A stretch of 64,000 bases of DNA, taken from assembly GCA_026391945.1 (NCBI GenBank), contig JAPLDA010000010.1:28582-92581 (forward strand), given 5' to 3'. Shown here piece by piece: positions 20,689 to 31,626 of this stretch. The stretch's first letter is position 1; the number at the start of each line of letters is the position of its first letter. This DNA is from Bacteroidota bacterium (GTDB lineage: Bacteria; Bacteroidota; Bacteroidia; AKYH767-A; 2013-40CM-41-45). The notes beneath the pieces were generated by a model that saw nothing but the letters and a program-made list of their open reading frames with translations, was not told where the DNA came from and made no database searches. The position numbers and the translations under genes are program-made.

Positions 20689-20770
20689 AAGAAGGATGAT
20701 TTTAAAAATTTCCGGTATCAACCAAGAAAGAGAATCAGTTAACCAGTAAACCCCAAACCAGGCGAACAAC

Positions 20771-22873
20771 ATGGAAGTGAAGAAAGATATCATGTGGAGG
20801 ATTTATTTTTCCTTCTTCTTCATCTGCCTTTTTGGAGTGGCCATCGTTGTGCAGATTTTCAGGATACAGTTCGTGCAGGGAACTTACTGGAAACAGAAAG
20901 CTGACAGCCTGACGACCGATTACAGGGATATCGAAGCATCGCGGGGAAACATCACTTCCGATGACGGAAGCATACTCGCCACATCCGTTCCCATTTATGA
21001 TATCCGGATGGATATGAATGCGGACGGATTGCCGGAAGAATTTTTCAACGACCAGGTGGATTCCCTCGCACGGTGCTTATCGGATTTATTCAAAGACAGA
21101 TCAAAGTCTGAATACAAACATGACCTGCGCCAGGCACGGCAGGAAGGCGACCGGTATTTTCTTGTGAGACGAAATGTTCATTTTCCCGAACTGCAAAAAG
21201 TCAAACAGTTCCCGATCCTTCGTTTAGGAAGATACCGAGGAGGAATGATCGTGGAAACCAGGAGTGTGCGTGAAAATCCTTTCAGGTCGCTTGCTGCACG
21301 AACCATCGGTTACCAGCGTGCCGTGAAACCCGTGGGCATCGAAGCGGCTTTCAACAAGGAACTGAAAGGTGTAAGCGGACAAAGACTGGAGCAAAAAATT
21401 TCAGGAGGAATCTGGATACCGATCAACGACAAGGATGAAATTGAACCGAAGGACGGCAACGACATCATCACCACGTTGGATGTCAACATTCAGGATGTGG
21501 CGGAACATGCGCTCGAAGAACATCTTCGCAAACACAATGCGGATCATGGATGTGCCGTGCTGATGGAAGTGGCTACAGGTGAAATCAAAGCCATCGCCAA
21601 CCTGTCGCGGAATTCCGAAGGAAATTATCTCGAAGATTTCAATTATGTGATTGCGGAAGCAACCGAACCGGGATCCACGATGAAGATGGCGTCGTTGCTG
21701 GCCGCCATGGACGACGGGCTGGTGTCCCCGGAAGATTCTATTTATGTAGGCAATGGCGAGTACAGTTATTACAACCAGCCGATGAAAGATTCGCATGCTC
21801 CTAAAGCGACAAAACTTTCTGTGGCGCAGGCGTTCGAGACTTCTTCCAACGTGGGGATTTCAAAAGTAATTTTCAACGCATACAATAAGACCCCGCAGAA
21901 ATTCATCAACCACCTGAAAAAATTTCACCTCGACAAATCGCTTGGATTGCAGATTGAAGGTGAAGGAGAACCGAGAATCAAGGATGTGAAAGACAAAGAC
22001 TGGTCGCTGGTTTCACTGCCCTGGATTTCGATCGGCTATGAAGTGAAACTCACTCCGCTGCAGATCCTCACGTTTTACAATGCCATTGCCAACAATGGAA
22101 AAATGGTACAGCCGAAGTTTGTAAAGGAAGAGCAGTACCATGGAAAAACGGTGGAGACATTTTCCACCCAAGTCATCAGCGATACCATTGCCTCACCGGC
22201 AGCCATTGCAAAAGCAAAAAAACTTCTCGAGGGCGTGGTTCAGAAAGGAACCGCTTCCTCGCTGAGCAAATCGTGTTACCGGATTGCCGGCAAAACCGGT
22301 ACGGCCCAGATGTTCGGTAATCAATTCGGCTACGACAAAAATCACATGAGTTACCAGGCTTCGTTTGTCGGGTATTTTCCTGCCGATAACCCGAAGTACT
22401 CCTGTATGGTGGTGGTGTACGCTCCTTCCAACGATATGTATTTCGGCGGAGCTGTGGCCGCTCCTGTTTTCAGGGAGATCTCCGATAAAGTTTATTCAAC
22501 GCGGATGGAATTGCATGATACCATGCCTGTAACGGATTCACTGGTGAAAAGTGTTCCGCTTGCAAAATCAGGATCACAGAAAGAACTGAACAAAGTACTC
22601 GCACAGTTGAACGTGAACGTGATTTCACCGAATGCCGATGCCGCCTGGGTTTCAACGAGCCCTTCCGCTAACTCCGTCAGGCTTTCGGAAAGAAAAATTA
22701 TTTCCGGGCTGATGCCTGATGTATCCGGCATGGGAGCGAAAGACGCATTGAATGTTCTGGAGAATGCAGGGCTGAGAGTGAAGATGAACGGGAAAGGAAT
22801 TGTTTCCAGGCAATCGGTGGAAGCAGGAACAAAAATTCAAAAAGGACAGCAAATCACGGTGGATCTGAACTGA
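20771..22873 (+). CDS. ftsI: division-specific transpeptidase (FtsI/PBP) with C-terminal PASTA domain
   Basis: EPGSTMKMASLLAAMD (SxxK), AGKTGTAQ (KTG), PASTA LMPDVSGMGAKDALNVLENAGLRV. Confidence 0.93.
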   Translation: MEVKKDIMWRIYFSFFFICLFGVAIVVQIFRIQFVQGTYWKQKADSLTTDYRDIEASRGNITSDDGSILATSVPIYDIRMDMNADGLPEEFFNDQVDSLARCLSDLFKDRSKSEYKHDLRQARQEGDRYFLVRRNVHFPELQKVKQFPILRLGRYRGGMIVETRSVRENPFRSLAARTIGYQRAVKPVGIEAAFNKELKGVSGQRLEQKISGGIWIPINDKDEIEPKDGNDIITTLDVNIQDVAEHALEEHLRKHNADHGCAVLMEVATGEIKAIANLSRNSEGNYLEDFNYVIAEATEPGSTMKMASLLAAMDDGLVSPEDSIYVGNGEYSYYNQPMKDSHAPKATKLSVAQAFETSSNVGISKVIFNAYNKTPQKFINHLKKFHLDKSLGLQIEGEGEPRIKDVKDKDWSLVSLPWISIGYEVKLTPLQILTFYNAIANNGKMVQPKFVKEEQYHGKTVETFSTQVISDTIASPAAIAKAKKLLEGVVQKGTASSLSKSCYRIAGKTGTAQMFGNQFGYDKNHMSYQASFVGYFPADNPKYSCMVVVYAPSNDMYFGGAVAAPVFREISDKVYSTRMELHDTMPVTDSLVKSVPLAKSGSQKELNKVLAQLNVNVISPNADAAWVSTSPSANSVRLSERKIISGLMPDVSGMGAKDALNVLENAGLRVKMNGKGIVSRQSVEAGTKIQKGQQITVDLN

Positions 22874-24333
22874 TGAAAATTCTGAAAGACATCCTTTACA
22901 AAACGGGTATCCTCGATGTTTCGGGATCAACGGAAATTTCCGTTACGGATATCTGCTTTGATTCGCGCAAGGCAAAAGAAGGAAGCCTCTTCATTGCGAT
23001 GAGGGGAACGCAGACCGACGGCCATCATTACATTCAGCCCGTCATCGAACAGGGTGCCGTTGCCATTGTCTGTGAACAGTTGCCGAAAATTCTGACCGAA
23101 GGCGTCACCTACGTGCGTGTCGGCGACAGCGCTTCTGCATTGGCGAACATCGCTTCCAACTTTTACGGAAACCCTTCTGAAAAAATAAAACTCGTCGGCG
23201 TTACCGGCACCAATGGAAAGACCACGACGGCTACGCTGTTGTTCCAGCTTTTCAGATCACTGGGATATCATGCGGGACTTTTGTCGACGGTGAAAAACCA
23301 GGTGAACGACCAGGTCATTCCTTCCACGCACACCACGCCTGACCCGATCCGGATCAATGAACTGCTCTCTGCCATGGTAGAGGAAGGATGCACGCATGGA
23401 TTCATGGAAGTGAGTTCACATGCCGTGGTTCAGAAACGCATTGCAGGATTGAAGTTCGCAGGCGGAGTGTTTACAAACGTCACGCACGACCACCTCGATT
23501 ACCATAAAACATTTGCAGAATATCTGAAAGCAAAGAAGGCCTTCTTTGACGCGCTTCCTTCAGATGCTTTCGCGCTGGTGAATACCGATGACAAAAACGG
23601 GATGACCATGCTTCAGAATACCAGGGCCAGGAAGTACACCTACAGCCTGCGTTCAATGAGCGATTACAAATGCAAAATGATCGAAAATCATTTTTCGGGA
23701 TTGATCCTGAACCTCGACGGTCATGAAGTGCATTGCAAACTGATCGGAAGTTTCAATGCGTACAACCTCGCGGCAGCCTATGGTACCGCCGTTCTCCTCG
23801 ACGAAGAAAAAATGAAAGTGCTCACGGCATTGAGCAACCTCGACCCGGTGGAAGGAAGGTTTGATACCATCACGTCGAAAAGAAAAATCATCGGTGTGGT
23901 GGACTATGCACATACACCGGATGCTCTGCAGAATGTGTTGTCGACCATTCACGATGTAAGTTCCGGCCATGGGCGCGTGATTACGATTGTCGGCTGCGGT
24001 GGCGACCGCGATACCAACAAGCGGCCGGTGATGGCCAGGATTGCCTGTGAGCTGAGCGATAAAGTGATCCTGACTTCTGATAACCCGAGATCCGAAGATC
24101 CGTCGGAAATCATTCATGAGATGGAGAAAGGAATCGGCCCGGGAGAAGTGATGAAAACAATTTCCATTGTCGACAGGAAGGAAGCCATCAAAGCCGCTGT
24201 GCAGTTTGCGCTGCCCGGCGACGTGATCCTGCTTGCCGGCAAAGGCCACGAGAAATACCAGGAAGTAAAAGGAGTGAAAACACCTTTTGATGATAAAAAA
24301 ATTCTGCAGGAATTTTTTCAAAACGCCGACTGA
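22873..24333 (+). CDS. murE: UDP-MurNAc-tripeptide synthetase
   Basis: [26 protein letters not shown]. Confidence 0.95.
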   Translation: MKILKDILYKTGILDVSGSTEISVTDICFDSRKAKEGSLFIAMRGTQTDGHHYIQPVIEQGAVAIVCEQLPKILTEGVTYVRVGDSASALANIASNFYGNPSEKIKLVGVTGTNGKTTTATLLFQLFRSLGYHAGLLSTVKNQVNDQVIPSTHTTPDPIRINELLSAMVEEGCTHGFMEVSSHAVVQKRIAGLKFAGGVFTNVTHDHLDYHKTFAEYLKAKKAFFDALPSDAFALVNTDDKNGMTMLQNTRARKYTYSLRSMSDYKCKMIENHFSGLILNLDGHEVHCKLIGSFNAYNLAAAYGTAVLLDEEKMKVLTALSNLDPVEGRFDTITSKRKIIGVVDYAHTPDALQNVLSTIHDVSSGHGRVITIVGCGGDRDTNKRPVMARIACELSDKVILTSDNPRSEDPSEIIHEMEKGIGPGEVMKTISIVDRKEAIKAAVQFALPGDVILLAGKGHEKYQEVKGVKTPFDDKKILQEFFQNAD

Positions 24334-24335
24334 TC

Positions 24336-25610
24336 ATGCTCTATTACCTGTTTGGATATTTACATAAAGAATGGAACATGCCGGGAGCCGGTGTATTCCA
24401 GTACATCTCATTCCGGGCAGCCTGTGCAGTCATCGCTTCACTTCTCATCTCCATGGTTTTCGGAAAAAGCATCATTCATTACCTGCGCAGGAAACAGATC
24501 GGAGAAACCATCCGTGATCTCGGGCTTGACGGTGAAAAAGCAAAACAGGGAACGCCTACGATGGGAGGTTTTATTATTCTCTCCGGAATTTTAATTCCAA
24601 CACTTTTATTCGCACGCCTGCTGAACGTGTATGTCATCATCATGATCATTACCACGGTGTGGCTTGGGCTGATCGGTTTTATCGACGACTACATCAAGGT
24701 GTTTAAGAAGGACAAAGCCGGACTGGCCGGCAAGTTCAAAATTCTCGGGCAGGTCGGGCTGGGATTGATTGTAGGATGCACACTTTATTTCAATCCCAAC
24801 GTAGTGGCCAGGGAAAAAATGGCTTCCGCACAGGAAATAAAAGTGGAGCGCGAAACAAAAAATATTGTGGAGGATCTCAGGAGAAATGAAAATTACCTCT
24901 ACTCACCTGAAAACATCAAGGCCACGAAAACCACCATCCCGTTTTATAAGAACAACGAGTTTGATTATGCGTCACTGCTTTCGTGGATGGGTGATGGGTA
25001 CAGGAATTATGCATGGATTATTTTCATCCCGTTTGTCATCCTGATCATTACGGCCGTTTCGAACGGTGCGAATATCACTGACGGCATTGATGGCCTTGCC
25101 ACGGGAACATCGGCCATCATCGGATCAACACTTGGCATTCTTGCGTATGTATCCGGCAACGTCGTGTTCGCCAATTACCTGAACATAATGTACATCCCGA
25201 ACACAGGAGAACTCGTCGTCTTCATCGGTGCATTTGTTGGAGCGTGCGTGGGATTTCTCTGGTACAACGCCTACCCGGCGCAGGTGTTCATGGGAGATAC
25301 GGGAAGCCTGGCGCTCGGCGGCATCATCGCCACATTCGCCATCGCCATTCGGAAAGAACTGCTGATCCCGATCCTGTGCGGAGTGTTTTTCATTGAAAGT
25401 CTATCCGTGGTGTTGCAGGTGAGTTATTTCAAATACCAGAAACGAAAAAGAGGAATTGAATATGCGCGTGATCACCGGCTGTTCAGGATGTCGCCGCTTC
25501 ATCATCATTTTCAGAAAAAAGGTTACCACGAATCAAAAATTGTCATGAGGTTCATGATCATCGGAATCATGCTGGCCGTGATCACATTTGTTACACTCAA
25601 GCTGAGATGA
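24336..25610 (+). CDS. mraY: phospho-MurNAc-pentapeptide transferase
   Basis: [36 protein letters not shown]. Confidence 0.96.
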   Translation: MLYYLFGYLHKEWNMPGAGVFQYISFRAACAVIASLLISMVFGKSIIHYLRRKQIGETIRDLGLDGEKAKQGTPTMGGFIILSGILIPTLLFARLLNVYVIIMIITTVWLGLIGFIDDYIKVFKKDKAGLAGKFKILGQVGLGLIVGCTLYFNPNVVAREKMASAQEIKVERETKNIVEDLRRNENYLYSPENIKATKTTIPFYKNNEFDYASLLSWMGDGYRNYAWIIFIPFVILIITAVSNGANITDGIDGLATGTSAIIGSTLGILAYVSGNVVFANYLNIMYIPNTGELVVFIGAFVGACVGFLWYNAYPAQVFMGDTGSLALGGIIATFAIAIRKELLIPILCGVFFIESLSVVLQVSYFKYQKRKRGIEYARDHRLFRMSPLHHHFQKKGYHESKIVMRFMIIGIMLAVITFVTLKLR

Positions 25611-26947
25611 TGAACAACCGGATCGTCATACTGGGAGCCGCAGAAAGCGGAGTGGGAGCAGCAGTGCTCGCATCGAAGAAGGGTTTTGACGTATTCGTAT
25701 CAGATAAAGGAATGATTGCTGACCCATACAAAGAGTTGTTGAAAAAACATTCCATCCGCTTCGAAGAAGGAAAACATTCGGAAGAAAAAATCCTGGATGC
25801 AGATGAAGTGATTAAGAGTCCCGGGATTCCGGACCAGGCTGAAATGGTTCAGAAGATCATCGCAAAAAAAATTCCTGTCATCTCCGAAATTGAATTTGCA
25901 GGACGGTACACGAAAGCAAAGATGATCGGCATCACCGGCACCAACGGCAAAACCACCACCACGATGCTCACCTATCACATTTTAAAAAATGCAGGATTGA
26001 ATGTCGGGCTGGCGGGAAACATCGGGAAGAGTTTTGCGCTGCAGGTGGCTGAACAGGATCATGACTATTATGTGCTTGAGCTGAGCAGTTTCCAACTCGA
26101 TGGCATGTACCGTTTCAAATGCGACATCGCCATTCTTACCAACATCACCCCGGATCACCTCGACCGGTACGATGATGACCTTGAAAAATATGTGTATTCA
26201 AAATTCAGGATTACCCGGAACCAGACCGGCAACGATTCATTTATTTATTGCGCCGACGATGAACTTACGAACCAATATTCCGGGGGCATCACCATCGCTG
26301 CAAAACAATATCCTTTCTCCATAAAAAAAAAACTCAGCCAGGGAGCCTGGCTTGAAGACGATATCATGAACATACAAACAAACACTAATCCAACCACTAT
26401 GAACATTCACCAATTGGCATTGCAGGGTAAACACAATCTTTATAATTCAATGGCGGCGGGCATTGCCGCGCGCGTGCTGGATATCAGGAAGGAAATCGTC
26501 CGGGAAAGTCTTTCTGATTTTACCAGCATCGAACACCGGCTCGAACACGTATCCACCGTACACGGAATAGAATTCGTGAATGATTCCAAGGCCACCAACA
26601 TCAATTCTACCTGGTATGCACTGGAAAGTTTTAATAAACCGGTGATCCTGATTCTCGGCGGCGTCGACAAAGGAAATGACTATTCCATGCTGCTCGATCT
26701 CGTGAAAGAAAAGGTAAAAGCCATCGTATGCCTCGGTACAGAAAACAAAAAGATCATCAAAACATTTAAAGGCGTGGTGGATACCATCGTAGAAACTTCA
26801 TCGGCCGACGAAGCCGTCAAGGAAGGATATCGTCTCGGTAAAAACGGCGACGTGGTGTTACTATCACCGGCATGCGCCAGCTTCGACCTGTTTGAAAATT
26901 ATGAAGACCGGGGAAGGCAGTTTAAGAAGGCAGTGAAATCTTTATGA
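25607..26947 (+). CDS. murD: UDP-MurNAc-L-alanine:D-glutamate ligase
   Basis: [40 protein letters not shown]. Confidence 0.95.
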   Translation: MMNNRIVILGAAESGVGAAVLASKKGFDVFVSDKGMIADPYKELLKKHSIRFEEGKHSEEKILDADEVIKSPGIPDQAEMVQKIIAKKIPVISEIEFAGRYTKAKMIGITGTNGKTTTTMLTYHILKNAGLNVGLAGNIGKSFALQVAEQDHDYYVLELSSFQLDGMYRFKCDIAILTNITPDHLDRYDDDLEKYVYSKFRITRNQTGNDSFIYCADDELTNQYSGGITIAAKQYPFSIKKKLSQGAWLEDDIMNIQTNTNPTTMNIHQLALQGKHNLYNSMAAGIAARVLDIRKEIVRESLSDFTSIEHRLEHVSTVHGIEFVNDSKATNINSTWYALESFNKPVILILGGVDKGNDYSMLLDLVKEKVKAIVCLGTENKKIIKTFKGVVDTIVETSSADEAVKEGYRLGKNGDVVLLSPACASFDLFENYEDRGRQFKKAVKSL

Positions 26948-26968
26948 TCATAATCCCGGTAAATAAAT

Positions 26969-27037
26969 AATGGCGGATTTCGGATTTTAAATTGCGAATT
27001 GTAGGTGACGCTAATCCGAAATTTAAAACCCGCCATT
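26969..27037. repeat. interrupted inverted repeat in the murD-ftsW gap
   Basis: AATGGCGG...TTTTAAATT...AAATTTAAAA...CCGCCATT. Confidence 0.65.
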
Positions 27038-27071
27038 CGAAATTGTAAAATAATAGAGAAAAAAAAACTCC

Positions 27072-28235
27072 ATGCACGTAAACTGGCTCGATAAATATTT
27101 CAGGGGCGACCGCACCATCTGGATGATTGTATTTATCCTCTCGCTGTTTTCACTGATAGCGGTGTACAGTTCAACCGGTACGCTTGCTTACAAGTATAAG
27201 AGCGGCAATACGGAATACTATCTTGTGAAACATCTGCTCATCCTGGTGTTTGGCATCGGGCTGATGTATGCCGCACACCTCGTGAAGTACACCTACTACT
27301 CGCGCATTTCACAGATTGCATTTTATCTTGCCATCCCGTTGCTCGCTCTTACGCTGGCCATGGGAACCAACCTCAACGAAGCAAGCCGCTGGCTGACCTT
27401 GCCGGGAATCAATCTTTCGTTCCAGACTTCCGATCTCGCCAAACTTGCTTTGATCATCTATGTTGCGCGCATGCTGTCGAAGAAGCAGGAGAACATCAAG
27501 GATTTTAAAACGGCATTTGTTCCGATCATGTTACCCGTCCTGATCATTTGCGGTTTGATTCTCCCTGCAAACTTTTCTACTGCAGCCGTTTTATTCGCCA
27601 CCTCTTGTTTCCTGATGTTCATCGGGAGAATCAACATGAAGTACATCGTCATGCTGGGTGTGATCGGCGCTTTCTGTGTTTCGTTGTTTGTCGGGATCGC
27701 TTTGCTCACGAAGAGTTCCGGCAGGGTAGGAACCTGGAAAGCCCGCATCGAAAATTTCGTGAAAGGTGATGACCAGGGAAATTACCAGACGCAGCAGGCG
27801 AAAATTGCCATCGCCACAGGTGGCCTCATCGGTAAATTCCCGGGACACAGCACGCAGAAAAATTTTCTGCCGCATCCCTATTCTGATTTCATTTATGCAA
27901 TTATTATAGAAGAAGAAGGCTCACTCGGAGGAGTGTTCATCATTTTCCTGTACGTGTTGCTGTTCTTCCGTGTCATCCGGTTCATCAATCACAGCCCGAT
28001 GGCATTCGGAACGTTGCTGGCCGTAGGATGCACGTTCAGCCTGGTATTCCAGGCGATGATCAACATGGCCGTTGCGGTGAATTTGTTTCCTGTTACCGGT
28101 CAGCCGCTGCCGATGCTGAGCATGGGAGGAACTTCCATCTGGTTTACGAGCATTGCCATCGGAATCGTACTGAGCGTGAGCAGGCAGGTCGAAAAAGAAA
28201 AGAAAGAAGGAGGAGCAGAACTTGCAACGACGTAG
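27072..28235 (+). CDS. ftsW: SEDS peptidoglycan polymerase FtsW
   Basis: Polytopic membrane protein; IEEEGSLGG, LPMLSMGGTSIW motifs. Confidence 0.94.
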   Translation: MHVNWLDKYFRGDRTIWMIVFILSLFSLIAVYSSTGTLAYKYKSGNTEYYLVKHLLILVFGIGLMYAAHLVKYTYYSRISQIAFYLAIPLLALTLAMGTNLNEASRWLTLPGINLSFQTSDLAKLALIIYVARMLSKKQENIKDFKTAFVPIMLPVLIICGLILPANFSTAAVLFATSCFLMFIGRINMKYIVMLGVIGAFCVSLFVGIALLTKSSGRVGTWKARIENFVKGDDQGNYQTQQAKIAIATGGLIGKFPGHSTQKNFLPHPYSDFIYAIIIEEEGSLGGVFIIFLYVLLFFRVIRFINHSPMAFGTLLAVGCTFSLVFQAMINMAVAVNLFPVTGQPLPMLSMGGTSIWFTSIAIGIVLSVSRQVEKEKKEGGAELATT

Positions 28236-29337
28236 AATAAAAGTAATCATCAGTGGTGGCGGCACCGGCGGACATATTTTTCCGGCTCTTGCCATCGCAC
28301 ATGCATTGAAGAAAGAAAACAGTGAAAATGAAATCCTGTTTGTTGGAGCGAATGGAAGAATGGAAATGGAAAAAATTCCTGCTGCAGGATTTAAAATAGA
28401 AGGGTTGAACATCAGCGGCATTCAAAGAAAATTCAGCTGGTCGAACCTGTTGGTACCGTTTAAAGTCATTTCAAGTGTGATCAAAGCAAAAAAAATAATC
28501 AGGCAGTTTCATCCGGATGCAGCCGTGGGCGTGGGCGGGTATGCCAGCGCACCGCTGCTGTACGCAGCCACGTCGATGAAAATTCCGTCGCTGATCCAGG
28601 AACAGAATTCGTATGCCGGGATCACCAATAAAATTCTTTCGAAGAGAGTACAGAAAATTTGCGTGGCATACGAAGGCATGGAGCGTTATTTTCCTTCTGA
28701 AAAAATCACCATCACTGGCAATCCTGTTCGCAGCGATATCCTGAATATAGAAAATAAGAAAGAAGAAGCGCTGAAGTTTTTTGGTTTGTCTGCCGGAAGA
28801 AAAACCATCCTCGTGATTGGCGGAAGCCTTGGCGCGCGAACCATCAATGAAAGCATGGCTTCCGGGATCAGTTCATTCCGTGAAAGGAATATCCAGTTGA
28901 TCTGGCAAACCGGCAAAATGTTTTTCAGCAAAGCGCAGGTGTTCATGGAAGATAAAAGTGAACCCGGCATCCGCATCGTTGATTTTATTCAGCGGATGGA
29001 TTTGGCGTATGCTGCTGCCGACATCGTTATTTCCCGTGCCGGTGCGAGTTCTGTTTCTGAGCTGTCGCTGGTATCGAAGCCGGCAATCCTGGTTCCTTCA
29101 CCCAATGTGGCGGAAGATCATCAAACGAAAAATGCCATGGCACTGGTGAACCGGAATGCGGCGATACTGATCCATGATGAGGAAGCAAAAGAAAAACTGG
29201 TGAAGGCAGCCATGGAACTCCTTGGTGATGAAAAAAAACAGGAAGAACTGAAAAAAAATATCGGGCAGATGTCGCGGAAAAATGCCGCGGAAAAAATTGT
29301 CGCGGAAATTTATTCGATGATCAACATCACAAAATAA
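28222..29337 (+). CDS. murG: UDP-GlcNAc:lipid I GlcNAc transferase
   Basis: VIISGGGTGGHIFPALAIA; SRAGASSVSELSLVSKPAILVPSP. Confidence 0.95.
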   Translation: MQRRRIKVIISGGGTGGHIFPALAIAHALKKENSENEILFVGANGRMEMEKIPAAGFKIEGLNISGIQRKFSWSNLLVPFKVISSVIKAKKIIRQFHPDAAVGVGGYASAPLLYAATSMKIPSLIQEQNSYAGITNKILSKRVQKICVAYEGMERYFPSEKITITGNPVRSDILNIENKKEEALKFFGLSAGRKTILVIGGSLGARTINESMASGISSFRERNIQLIWQTGKMFFSKAQVFMEDKSEPGIRIVDFIQRMDLAYAAADIVISRAGASSVSELSLVSKPAILVPSPNVAEDHQTKNAMALVNRNAAILIHDEEAKEKLVKAAMELLGDEKKQEELKKNIGQMSRKNAAEKIVAEIYSMINITK

Positions 29338-29351
29338 AAACAGAAACGATT

Positions 29352-30776
29352 TTGAACCCAGCTGAAATGAACGGATTGTATTTTGAAGACATCGAACATG
29401 TTTATTTCATCGGCATTGGCGGCATCGGCATGTCGGCACTGGCGAGGTATTTCAAAGCGCAGGGAAAATCTGTTTCCGGCTATGACAAGACATCCACCGA
29501 GCTTACGAATGAACTGATTGATGAAGGCATGGAAGTTCATTTTACCGATGACATCCACCGCGTTTCTGCTTCTGTGAGGAATGCACTGTTTGCCGTTCAC
29601 AACACCCTGGTTGTTTTCACTCCCGCCATACCCAAGGATCACCAGGAACTGAATTATTTCATCGACAACAACTTCATGGTGAAGAAACGTTCGGAGGTAC
29701 TCGGGCTGATCACCGAAGGCTCGTTCACCATTGCTGTTGCGGGAACTCACGGGAAAACCACCACGTCGTCCATGATTGCTCACATCCTCCGGTCGGCAGG
29801 TGTAAACAGCACCGCTTTTCTCGGAGGCATTTCCAAAAATTATCACTCGAATCTCATCGTCAGCAAAGACGATTCAAAGAAAAATATTTTCGTGGTGGAA
29901 GCCGATGAGTACGACCGCTCTTTCCTCACCCTGCATCCGGATATCGCCGTGATCACTTCCATGGATGCAGATCATCTCGATGTTTACGGCGACAAAAAAT
30001 TTCTCGAAGATTCGTACCGGTTGTTTGCCCGGCAACTGAAACCGGGAGGGAAGCTGATTTATAAAAAAGATCTTCCGCTGGGAGACCTGGACCTGCCGCA
30101 TGCGGAATATTCTCTCACCGGGAACGGCGACTATTCAGCATCAGGCATTCGCATTGACCGGCACCGTTATCATTTCAACTGGAACAACAGCAGTTCCTCC
30201 ATTCCTGATCTTTCTTCTGAAATGCCCGGTTTGCATAACGTGGAAAATGCTGTAGCAGCTATTGCAGCGGCGAAGCAACTGGGGATCAGTTCAGAAAAAA
30301 TTTCGGAAGCCATTCATTCCTACAAAGGAGTGAAACGGAGATTCGATTACCAGTTTCAGAATGAACAGGTGGTTTATATTGATGATTATGCCCATCACCC
30401 GGAAGAACTCCGTGCCTGCATTTCATCCGTGCGCGAGTTGTACCCGGGCAAAAAAATCACCGGCATTTTTCAGCCACACCTGTATTCACGGACGCGTGAC
30501 TTCGCTGTAGGATTTGCAAAAAGTCTTTCGCTGCTGGATGCATTGATCCTGTTGGACATTTATCCCGCGCGTGAATTGCCGATCGAAGGAGTTACTTCCC
30601 AGATGATTTTTGAAAAAATTTCCATCCCGGATAAAATCATTTGCTCCAAAGAGGAAGTCCTCGATGAATTGAAAAAAAGAAACCCGGATGTATTGCTGAC
30701 GCTCGGTGCCGGTGATATCGACCAGCTCGTGTCACCCGTCAGGCATTACCTCGAAAAAAAATATGCAGATGTTTAA
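29352..30776 (+). CDS. murC: UDP-MurNAc:L-alanine ligase
   Basis: VYFIGIGGIGMSALARYF; VAGTHGKTTTSSMIAHIL; DDYAHHPEE. Confidence 0.95.
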   Translation: MNPAEMNGLYFEDIEHVYFIGIGGIGMSALARYFKAQGKSVSGYDKTSTELTNELIDEGMEVHFTDDIHRVSASVRNALFAVHNTLVVFTPAIPKDHQELNYFIDNNFMVKKRSEVLGLITEGSFTIAVAGTHGKTTTSSMIAHILRSAGVNSTAFLGGISKNYHSNLIVSKDDSKKNIFVVEADEYDRSFLTLHPDIAVITSMDADHLDVYGDKKFLEDSYRLFARQLKPGGKLIYKKDLPLGDLDLPHAEYSLTGNGDYSASGIRIDRHRYHFNWNNSSSSIPDLSSEMPGLHNVENAVAAIAAAKQLGISSEKISEAIHSYKGVKRRFDYQFQNEQVVYIDDYAHHPEELRACISSVRELYPGKKITGIFQPHLYSRTRDFAVGFAKSLSLLDALILLDIYPARELPIEGVTSQMIFEKISIPDKIICSKEEVLDELKKRNPDVLLTLGAGDIDQLVSPVRHYLEKKYADV

Positions 30777-31626
30777 ACAGCTGAAAAAAATAAACTGGAA
30801 TAAAATTTTCCGCATCACCATGTGGAGCCTGGTCGTCGCAGGTTTTTTTGTCACGGTTGGATTCACTGAAAAGAAGCAGGCGGAAATGGTATGCTCGGAA
30901 GTGAATATACACATCAACAATTCGTACGGGCATGCATTTGTTGAGAAGAGTGATGTGCTTCAAACGATCAGCGATCAGTTCGGTATTCTCGAAGGAAAAA
31001 CTTTGCATTCTATTAACATTTCTTTGTTGGAAAATATCATCAATAACAATCCTTTCGTTTCGCATGCCGAAGTATTTTCAACGATTGATGGAAAGCTCGA
31101 GATTGAAGTAATTCCGCGCAACCCGATTGTGCGGATCATCAATTACTTCAACGAGAGTTTTTATATTGATGACCAGGGAGTTTATATGCCGCTGTCAGAA
31201 AAATATTCAGCGTCCGTGCCTGTTGCCAGTGGTTTTATTTATGACAGGGAGGCCGGAGGAAAAGTAAGGGTGATGAAACAGGGAGAAAGCGGCGACACCT
31301 CGTTTCACCCGTTGACGATTGAAAGGGTTTTTATGATTGCAGATTACGTGAGGAGTCATGAATTCTGGAATGCACAGGCCGAACAGGTGTTTGTGAGCAG
31401 CGACGGTGATATCGAAATGATACCAAGAGTGGGGAATCATACCATTGTTTTGGGAACTCCTGCCATCGGCCAGGGAGGCGAAAAGGAGCTGGATGAAAAA
31501 TTCGACAAGCTTTTCCTCTTTTACAAAGAAGGGCTTGGTAAACAGGGATGGGATAAATACAGCATCATCAATTTAAAATTTAAGGACCAGGTAGTCTGCA
31601 CCAAAAAAATAGCAAATGGAAAATAA
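30763..31626 (+). CDS. ftsQ: cell division protein FtsQ
   Basis: N-terminal TM helix, POTRA-like region, position murC-ftsA; INLKFKDQVVCTKK C-terminus. Confidence 0.82.
   Translation: MQMFKQLKKINWNKIFRITMWSLVVAGFFVTVGFTEKKQAEMVCSEVNIHINNSYGHAFVEKSDVLQTISDQFGILEGKTLHSINISLLENIINNNPFVSHAEVFSTIDGKLEIEVIPRNPIVRIINYFNESFYIDDQGVYMPLSEKYSASVPVASGFIYDREAGGKVRVMKQGESGDTSFHPLTIERVFMIADYVRSHEFWNAQAEQVFVSSDGDIEMIPRVGNHTIVLGTPAIGQGGEKELDEKFDKLFLFYKEGLGKQGWDKYSIINLKFKDQVVCTKKIANGK

Noticed and set aside
23653-24321. 222-aa minus-strand ORF
   Set aside because: Antisense to murE; no recognisable domain.
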